DNA of 64,000 nucleotides, from assembly GCA_032164245.1 (NCBI GenBank), contig JAVMKO010000211.1:1-64000 (forward strand). Direction: 5' to 3'. Below, in pieces: positions 56,100-64,000 of this stretch. The DNA is from Sternotherus odoratus (taxonomy: Eukaryota; Chordata; Testudines; Kinosternidae). How positions within the stretch are numbered: position 1 is the stretch's first letter; each line of letters starts with the position of its first letter. A program made the position numbers and the translations under genes. The notes below the pieces were generated by a model. It did no database searches. It worked only from the letters and a program-made list of their open reading frames with translations, and had not been told where the DNA came from.

Positions 56100-59000
56100 G
56101 GGACTGGGGCGCCCGGAGCGCCCCTTTCTCTTTCGTACTCTCACCCCACGCAGGGACTGGGGCGCCCGGAGCGCCCCTTTCTCTTTGGTACTCTCACCCC
56201 ACGCAGGGACTGGGGCGCCCGGAGCGCCCCTTTCTCTTTGGTACTCTCACCCCACGCAGGGACTGGGGCGCCCGGAGCGCCCCTTTCTCTTTCCGTACTC
56301 TCACCCCACGCAGGGACTGGGGCGCCCGGAGCGCCCCTTTCTCTTTCCGTACTCTCACTCCACGCAGGGACTGGGGCGCCCGGAGCGCCCCTTTCTCCTC
56401 TTTACTCTCACCCCACGCAGGGACTGGGGCGCCCGGAGCGCCCCTTTCTCTTTGGTACTCTCACCCCACGCAGGGACTGGGGCGCCCGGAGCGCCCCTTT
56501 CTCTTTGGTACTCTCACCCCACGCAGGGACTGGGGCGCCCGGAGCGCCCCTTTCTCTTTGGTACTCTCACCCCACGCAGGGACTGGGGCGCCCGGAGCGC
56601 CCCTTTCTCTTTGGTACTCTCACCCCACGCAGGGACTGGGGCGCCCGGAGCGCCCCTTTCTCTTTGGTACTCTCACCCCACGCAGGGACTGGGGCGCCCG
56701 GAGCGCCCCTTTCTCTTTCCGTACTCTCACTCCACGCAGGGACTGGGGCGCCCGGAGCGCCCCTTTCTCTTCTTTACTCTCACCCCACGCAAGGACTGGG
56801 GCGCCCGGAGCGCCCCTTTCTCTTCTTTACTCTCACCCCACGCAGGGACTGGGGCGCCCGGAGCGCCCCTTTCTCTTCTTTACTCTCACCCCACGCAGGG
56901 ACTGGGGCGCCCGGAGCGCCCCTTTCTCCTCTTTACTCTCACCCCACGCAGGGACTGGGGCGCCCGGAGCGCCCCTTTCTCTTTCCGTACTCTCACTCCA
57001 CGCAGGGACTGGGGCGCCCGGAGCGCCCCTTTCTCTTTCCGTACTCTCACTCCACGCAGGGACTGGGGCGCCCGGAGCGCCCCTTTCTCTTTCCGTACTC
57101 TCACTCCACGCAGGGACTGGGGCGCCCGGAGCGCCCCTTCCTCTTCTTTACTCTCACCCCACGCAGGGACTGGGGCGCCCGGAGCGCCCCTTTCTCTTCT
57201 TTACTCTCACCCCACGCAGGGACTGGGGCGCCCGGAGCGCCCCTTTCTCTTTCCGTACTCTCACCCCACGCAGGGACTGGGGCGCCCGGAGCGCCCGGAG
57301 CGCCCCTTTCTCTTTCCTACTTTCACCCCACGCAGGGAATGGGGCGCCCGGAGCGCCCCTTTCTCTTTCCTACTCTCACCCCACGCAGGGACTGGGGCGC
57401 CCGGAGCGCCCCTTTCTCTTCTTTACTCTCACCCCACGCAGGGACTGGGGCGCCCGGAGCGCCCCTTTCTCTTCTTTACTCTCACCCCACGCAGGGACTG
57501 GGGCGCCCGGAGCGCCCCTTTCTCTTTCGTACTCTCACCCCACGCAGGGACTGGGGCGCCCGGAGCGCCCCTTTCTCTTTGGTACTCTCACCCCACGCAG
57601 GGACTGGGGCGCCCGGAGCGCCCCTTTCTCTTTGGTACTCTCACCCCACGCAGGGACTGGGGCGCCCGGAGCGCCCCTTTCTCTTTGGTACTCTCACCCC
57701 ACGCAGGGACTGGGGCGCCCGGAGCGCCCCTTTCTCTTTGGTACTCTCACCCCACGCAGGGACTGGGGCGCCCGGAGCGCCCCTTTCTCTTTCCGTACTC
57801 TCACTCCACGCAGGGACTGGGGCGCCCGGAGCGCCCCTTTCTCTTTCCGTACTCTCACTCCACGCAGGGACTGGGGCGCCCGGAGCGCCCCTTTCTCTTC
57901 TTTACTCTCACCCCACGCAAGGACTGGGGCGCCCGGAGCGCCCCTTTCTCTTCTTTACTCTCACCCCACGCAGGGACTGGGGCGCCCGGAGCGCCCCTTT
58001 CTCTTCTTTACTCTCACCCCACGCAGGGACTGGGGCGCCCGGAGCGCCCCTTTCTCCTCTTTACTCTCACCCCACGCAGGGACTGGGGCGCCCGGAGCGC
58101 CCCTTTCTCTTTCCGTACTCTCACTCCACGCAGGGACTGGGGCGCCCGGAGCGCCCCTTTCTCTTTCCGTACTCTCACTCCACGCAGGGACTGGGGCGCC
58201 CGGAGCGCCCCTTTCTCTTTCCTACTCTCACCCCACGCAGGGACTGGGGCGCCCGGAGTGCCCCTTTCTCTTCTTTACTCTCACCCCACGCAGGGACTGG
58301 GGCGCCCGGAGCGCCCCTTTCTCTTTCGTACTCTCACCCCACGCAGGGACTGGGGCGCCCGGAGCGCCCCTTTCTCTTTCGTACTCTCACCCCACGCAGG
58401 GACTGGGGCGCCCGGAGCGCCCCTTTCTCTTCTTTACTCTCACCCCACGCAGGGACTGGGGCGCCCGGAGCGCCCCTTTCTCCTCTTTACTCTCACCCCA
58501 CGCAGGGACTGGGGCGCCCGGAGCGCCCCTTTCTCTTCTTTACTCTCACCCTTCGCAGGGACTGGGGCGCCCGGAGCGCCCCTTTCTCTTTCGTACTCTC
58601 ACCCCAAGCAGGGACTGGAGCGCCCGGAGCGCCCCTTTCTCTTTCGTACTCTCACCCCACGCAGGGACTGGGGCGCCCGGAGCACCCCTTTCTCTTCTTT
58701 ACTCTCACCCCACGCAGGGACTGGGGCGCCCGGAGCGCCCCTTTCTCTTTGGTACTCTCACCCCACGCAGGGACTGGGGCGCCCGGAGCGCCCCTTTCTC
58801 TTTGGTACTCTCACCCCACGCAGGGACTGGGGCGCCCGGAGCGCCCCTTTCTCTTCTTTACTCTCACCCCACGCAGGGACTGGGGCGCCCGGAGCGCCCC
58901 TTTCTCTTTGGTACTCTCACCCCACGCAGGGACTGGGGCGCCCGGAGCGCCCCTTTCTCTTTGGTACTCTCACCCCACGCAGGGACTGGGGCGCCCGGAG

Positions 59001-62000
59001 CGCCCCTTTCTCTTTGGTACTCTCACCCCACGCAGGGACTGGGGCGCCCGGAGCGCCCCTTTCTCTTTGGTACTCTCACCCCACGCAGGGACTGGGGCGC
59101 CCGGAGCGCCCCTTTCTCTTTCCGTACTCTCACCCCACGCAGGGACTGGGGCGCCCGGAGCGCCCCTTTCTCTTTCCGTACTCTCACCCCACGCAGGGAC
59201 TGGGGCGCCCGGAGCGCCCCTTTCTCTTTGGTACTCTCACCCCACGCAGGGACTGGGGCGCCCGGAGCGCCCCTTTCTCTTTGGTACTCTCACCCCACGC
59301 AGGGACTGGGGCGCCCGGAGCGCCCCTTTCTCTTCTTTACTCTCACCCACGCAGGGACTGGGGCGCCCGGAGCGCCCCTTTCTCTTCTTTACTCTCACCC
59401 CACGTAGGGACTGGGGCGCCCGGAGGGCCCCTTTCTCTTCTTTACTCTCACCCCACGCAGGGACTGGGGCGCCCGGAGCGCCCCTTTCTCTTTGGTACTC
59501 TCACCCCACGCAGGGACTGGGGCGCCCGGAGTGCCCCTTTCTCTTCTTTACTCTCACCCCACGCAGGGACTGGGGCGCCCGGAGCGCCCCTTTCTCTTTC
59601 GTACTCTCACCCCACGCAGGGACTGGGGCGCCCGGAGCGCCCCTTTCTCTTTCGTACTCTCACCCCACGCAGGGACTGGGGCGCCCGGAGCGCCCCTTTC
59701 TCTTTCGTACTCTCACCCCACGCAGGGACTGGGGCGCCAGGAGCGCCCCTTTCTCTTTCCGTACTCTCACTCCACGCAGGGACTGGGGCGCCCGGAGCGC
59801 CCCTTTCTCTTTCCGTACTCTCACTCCACGCAGGGACTGGGGCGCCCGGAGCGCCCCTTTCTCTTTCGTACTCACCCCACGCAGGGACTGGGGCGCCCGG
59901 AGCGCCCCTTTCTCTTTCGTACTCTCACCCCACGCAGGGACTGGGGCGCCCGGAGCGCCCCTTTCTCCTCTTTACTCTCACCCCACGCAGGGACTGGGGC
60001 GCCCGGAGCGCCCCTTTCTCTTCTGTACTCTCACCCCACGCAGGGACTGGGGCGCCCGGAGCGCCCCTTTCTCCTCTTTGGGACTCTCACCCCACGCAGG
60101 GACTGGGGCGCCCGGAGCGCCCCTTTCTCCTCTTTGGGACTCTCACCCCACGCAGGGACTGGGGCGCCCGGAGCGCCCCTTTCTCCTCTTTGGGACTCTC
60201 ACCCCACGCAGGGACTGGGGCGCCCGGAGCGCCCCTTTCTCCTCTTTGGGACTCTCACCCCACGCAGGGACTGGGGCGCCCGGAGCGCCCCTTTCTCCTC
60301 TTCGGGACTCTCACCCCACGCAGGGACTGGGGCGCCCGGAGCGCCCCTTTCTCCTCTTCACGACTCTCACCCCACGCAGGGACTGGGGCGCCCGGAGCGC
60401 CCCTTTCTCTTTCGTACTCTCACCCCACGCAGGGACTGGGGCGCCCGGAGCGCCCCTTTCTCTTTGGTACTCTCACCCCACGCAGGGACTGGGGCGCCCG
60501 GAGCGCCCCTTTCTCTTTCGTACTCTCACCCCACGCAGGGACTGGGGCGCCCGGAGCGCCCCTTTCTCTTTGGTACTCTCACCCCACGCAGGGACTGGGG
60601 CGCCCGGAGCGCCCCTTTCTCTTTGGTACTCTCACCCCACGCAGGGACTGGGGCGCCCGGAGCGCCCCTTTCTCTTTGGTACTCTCACCCCACGCAGGGA
60701 CTGGGGCGCCCGGAGCGCCCCTTTCTCTTTGGTACTCTCACCCCACGCAGGGACTGGGGCGCCCGGAGCGCCCCTTTCTCTTTCCGTACTCTCACCCCAC
60801 GCAGGGACTGGGGCGCCCGGAGCGCCCCTTTCTCTTTCCGTACTCTCACCCCACGCAGGGACTGGGGCGCCCGGAGCGCCCCTTTCTCTTTGGTACTCTC
60901 ACCCCACGCAGGGACTGGGGCGCCCGGAGCGCCCCTTTCTCTTTGGTACTCTCACCCCACGCAGGGACTGGGGCGCCCGGAGCGCCCCTTTCTCTTTGGT
61001 ACTCTCACCCCACGCAGGGACTGGGGCGCCCGGAGCGCCCCTTTCTCTTTCCGTACTCTCACTCCACGCAGGGACTGGGGCGCCCGGAGCGCCCCTTTCT
61101 CTTTCCGTACTCTCACTCCACGCAGGGACTGGGGCGCCCGGAGCGCCCCTTTCTCTTCTTTACTCTCACCCCACGCAAGGACTGGGGCGCCCGAAGCGCC
61201 CCTTTCTCTTCTTTACTCTCACCCCACGCAGGGACTGGGGCGCCCGGAGCGCCCCTTTCTCTTCTTTACTCTCACCCCACGCAGGGACTGGGGCGCCCGG
61301 AGCGCCCCTTTCTCCTCTTTACTCTCACCCCACGCAGGGACTGGGGCGCCCGGAGCGCCCCTTTCTCTTTCCGTACTCTCACTCCACGCAGGGACTGGGG
61401 CGCCCGGAGCGCCCCTTTCTCTTTCCGTACTCTCACTCCACGCAGGGACTGGGGCGCCCGGAGCGCCCCTTTCTCTTTCCGTACTCTCACTCCACGCAGG
61501 GACTGGGGCGCCCGGAGCGCCCCTTCCTCTTCTTTACTCTCACCCCACGCAGGGACTGGGGCGCCCGGAGCGCCCCTTTCTCTTCTTTACTCTCACCCCA
61601 CGCAGGGACTGGGGCGCCCGGAGCGCCCGGAGCGCCCCTTTCTCTTTCCTACTTTCACCCCACGCAGGGACTGGGGCGCCCGGAGCGCCCCTTTCTCTTT
61701 CCTACTCTCACCCCACGCAGGGACTGGGGCGCCCGGAGCGCCCCTTTCTCTTCTTTACTCTCACCCCACGCAGGGACTGGGGCGCCCGGAGCGCCCCTTT
61801 CTCTTCTTTACTCTCACCCCACGCAGGGACTGGGGCGCCCGGAGCGCCCCTTTCTCTTTGGTACTCTCACCCCACGCAGGGACTGGGGCGCCCGGAGCGC
61901 CCCTTTCTCTTTGGTACTCTCACCCCACGCAGGGACTGGGGCGCCCGGAGCGCCCCTTTCTCTTTGGTACTCTCACCCCACGCAGGGACTGGGGCGCCCG

Positions 62001-64000
62001 GAGCGCCCCTTTCTCTTTGGTACTCTCACCCCACGCAGGGACTGGGGCGCCCGGAGCGCCCCTTTCTCTTTCCGTACTCTCACTCCACGCAGGGACTGGG
62101 GCGCCCGGAGCGCCCCTTTCTCTTTCCGTACTCACTCCACGCAGGGACTGGGGCGCCCGGAGCGCCCCTTTCTCTTCTTTACTCTCACCCCACGCAGGGA
62201 CTGGGGCGCCCGGAGCGCCCCTTTCTCTTCTTTACTCTCACCCCACGCAGGGACTGGGGCGCCCGGAGCGCCCCTTTCTCTTCTTTACTCTCACCCCACG
62301 CAGGGACTGGGGCGCCCGGAGCGCCCCTTTCTCCTCTTTACTCTCACCCCACGCAGGGACTGGGGCGCCCGGAGCGCCCCTTTCTCCTCTTTACTCTCAC
62401 CCCACGCAGGGACTGGGGCGCCCGGAGCGCCCCTTTCTCTTTCCGTACTCTCACTCCACGCAGGGACTGGGGCGCCCGGAGCGCCCCTTTCTCTTTCCTA
62501 CTCTCACCCCACGCAGGGACTGGGGCGCCCGGAGTGCCCCTTTCTCTTCTTTACTCTCACCCCACGCAGGGACTGGGGCGCCCGGAGCGCCCCTTTCTCT
62601 TTCGTACTCTCACCCCACGCAGGGACTGGGGCGCCCGGAGCGCCCCTTTCTCTTTCGTACTCTCACCCCACGCAGGGACTGGGGCGCCCGGAGCGCCCCT
62701 TTCTCTTCTTTACTCTCACCCCACGCAGGGACTGGGGCGCCCGGAGCGCCCCTTTCTCCTCTTTACTCTCACCCCACGCAGGGACTGGGGCGCCCGGAGC
62801 GCCCCTTTCTCTTCTTTACTCTCACCCTTCGCAGGGACTGGGGCGCCCGGAGCGCCCCTTTCTCTTTCGTACTCTCACCCCACGCAGGGACTGGAGCGCC
62901 CGGAGCGCCCCTTTCTCTTTCGTACTCTCACCCCACGCAGGGACTGGGGCGCCCGGAGCACCCCTTTCTCTTCTTTACTCTCACCCCACGCAGGGACTGG
63001 GGCGCCCGGAGCGCCCCTTTCTCTTTGGTACTCTCACCCCACGCAGGGACTGGGGCGCCCGGAGCGCCCCTTTCTCTTTGGTACTCTCACCCCACGCAGG
63101 GACTGGGGCGCCCGGAGCGCCCCTTTCTCTTTGGTACTCTCACCCCACGCAGGGACTGGGGCGCCCGGAGCGCCCCTTTCTCTTTGGTACTCTCACCCCA
63201 CGCAGGGACTGGGGCGCCCGGAGCGCCCCTTTCTCTTTCCGTACTCTCACCCCACGCAGGGACTGGGGCGCCCGGAGCGCCCCTTTCTCTTTCCGTACTC
63301 TCACTCCACGCAGGGACTGGGGCGCCCGGAGCGCCCCTTTCTCTTTGGTACTCTCAACCCACGCAGGGACTGGGGCGCCCGGAACGCCCCTTTCTCTTTC
63401 CTACTCTCACCCCACGCAGGGACTGGGGCGCCCGGAGCGCCCCTTTATCTTCTTTACTCTCACCCCACGCAGGGACTGGGGCGCCCGGAGCGCCCCTTTC
63501 TCTTCTTTACTCTCACCCCACGCAGGGACTGGGGCGCCCGGAGCGCCCCTTTCTCTTCTTTACTCTCACCCCACGCAGGGACGGGGGCGCCCGGAGCGCC
63601 CCTTTCTCTTTCGTACTCTCACCCCACGCAGGGACTGGGGCGCCCCTTTCTCTTTACTACTCTCACCCCACGCAGGGACTGGGGCGCCCGGAGCGCCCCT
63701 TTCTCTTCTTTACTCTCACCCCACACAGGGACTGGGGCGCCCGGAGCGCCCCTTTCTCCTCTTTACTCTCACCCCACGCAGGGACTGGGGCGCCCGGAGC
63801 GCCCCTTTCTCTTCTTTACTCTCACCCTTCGCAGGGACTGGGGTGCCCGGAGCGCCCCTTTCTCTTTCGTACTCTCACCCCACGCAGGGACTGGAGCGCC
63901 CGGAGCGCTCCTTTCTCTTTCGTACTCTCACCCCACGCAGGGACTGGGGCGCCCGGAGCACCCCTTTCTCTTCTTTACTCTCACCCCACGCAGGGACTGG
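56100..64000 (+). repeat. 4.3-4.4-kb higher-order repeat, two copies
   Basis: Shared rare variants: ccccttcctcttct at about 57134 and 61520 (4386 bp apart), a 9-10-bp tandem insertion in gcgcccggagcgcccggagc at 57282 and 61614 (4332 bp), and cacccttcgcagg at about 58548, 62825 and 63826. Small offset differences equal one or two lost units. The third tcgcagg marker suggests another, roughly 1-kb, duplication at the right edge. Confidence 0.8.
60060..60380 (+). repeat. Local 56-bp satellite variant (cctctttgggactctc)
   Basis: Six consecutive units carry a 3-bp longer core, ctctttgggactc or a close form. Not found elsewhere in the window. Confidence 0.85.

Larger units (their letters stand above)
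22217..64000 (+). repeat. 53-bp satellite array, about 785 units, continuing past the window
   Basis: The unit has a constant half, acgcagggactgg then ggcgcccggagcgcccc, and a pyrimidine-rich variable half, tttctctt + 3-5 variable bases + actctcacccc. Variable cores seen include tggt, tcgt, cttt, tcct, tccgt (54-bp unit, followed by cactcc), gggt, ctgt, tcgtgt and tggtag. The array is head-to-tail throughout with no other sequence inside it. The consensus has no stop codon in any plus-strand frame, which produces very long meaningless open frames. Point changes in the constant half are largely C-to-T or G-to-A at CpG. Flanks on the left are unique; the right end is not in the window. Confidence 0.98.

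Noticed and set aside
22217..64000. CRISPR array
   Set aside because: The units are directly adjacent with no unique spacers, there are no cas genes, and the window is vertebrate.

Overview
The window looks like nuclear DNA of a sauropsid vertebrate, most likely a turtle. This is inferred from repeat content: several CR1 LINE pieces with the typical 3' ends, Penelope-like element (PLE) tails, three solo endogenous-retrovirus LTRs, a pogo/Tigger-like inverted-repeat element and a complete PIF/Harbinger DNA transposon. There is no bacterial-style gene organisation and no clearly identifiable host protein-coding gene.

Layout. (1) 1-2417 and 16056-18448 are near-identical inverted arms of a large interrupted palindrome. 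Each arm carries a CpG island and a truncated PLE tail. (2) The 13.6-kb spacer (2418-16055) is a patchwork of mobile elements: CR1 pieces, two solo LTRs, a nested stack (pogo-like element > LTR > CR1) at 5888-7970, and a 5.9-kb Harbinger element at 8424-14336. The Harbinger element encodes an apparently intact transposase on + and a spliced Myb/SANT-like accessory protein on -. The last exon of the accessory gene is duplicated, and a third unrecognised ORF lies antisense inside its intron. (3) 18449-18695 is a promoter-like module ending in a splice-donor-like site. It is followed by a 1.9-kb G-rich 30-bp minisatellite (18697-20566) and about 1.6 kb of mostly unique sequence. (4) 22217-64000, almost two thirds of the window, is one uninterrupted 53-bp satellite array of roughly 785 units. 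It runs off the right edge and has several generations of higher-order repeats.

How the parts relate. The only genes I regard as real belong to the Harbinger element. Its transposase and Myb-like protein are expected to act together, the Myb-like protein binding DNA and bringing the nuclease to the element ends. The two genes converge, with polyadenylation signals about 30 bp apart. The very long reading frames across the satellite come from a stop-free 53-bp unit whose length is not a multiple of three. I do not annotate them as genes.

Most worth a second look: the third ORF of the Harbinger element, the direction of the palindrome duplication as read from the PLE that crosses its left boundary, the dyad and splice-acceptor-like structure of the satellite unit, and a 36.0-43.3 kb zone of the satellite whose single-base indels suggest consensus errors.
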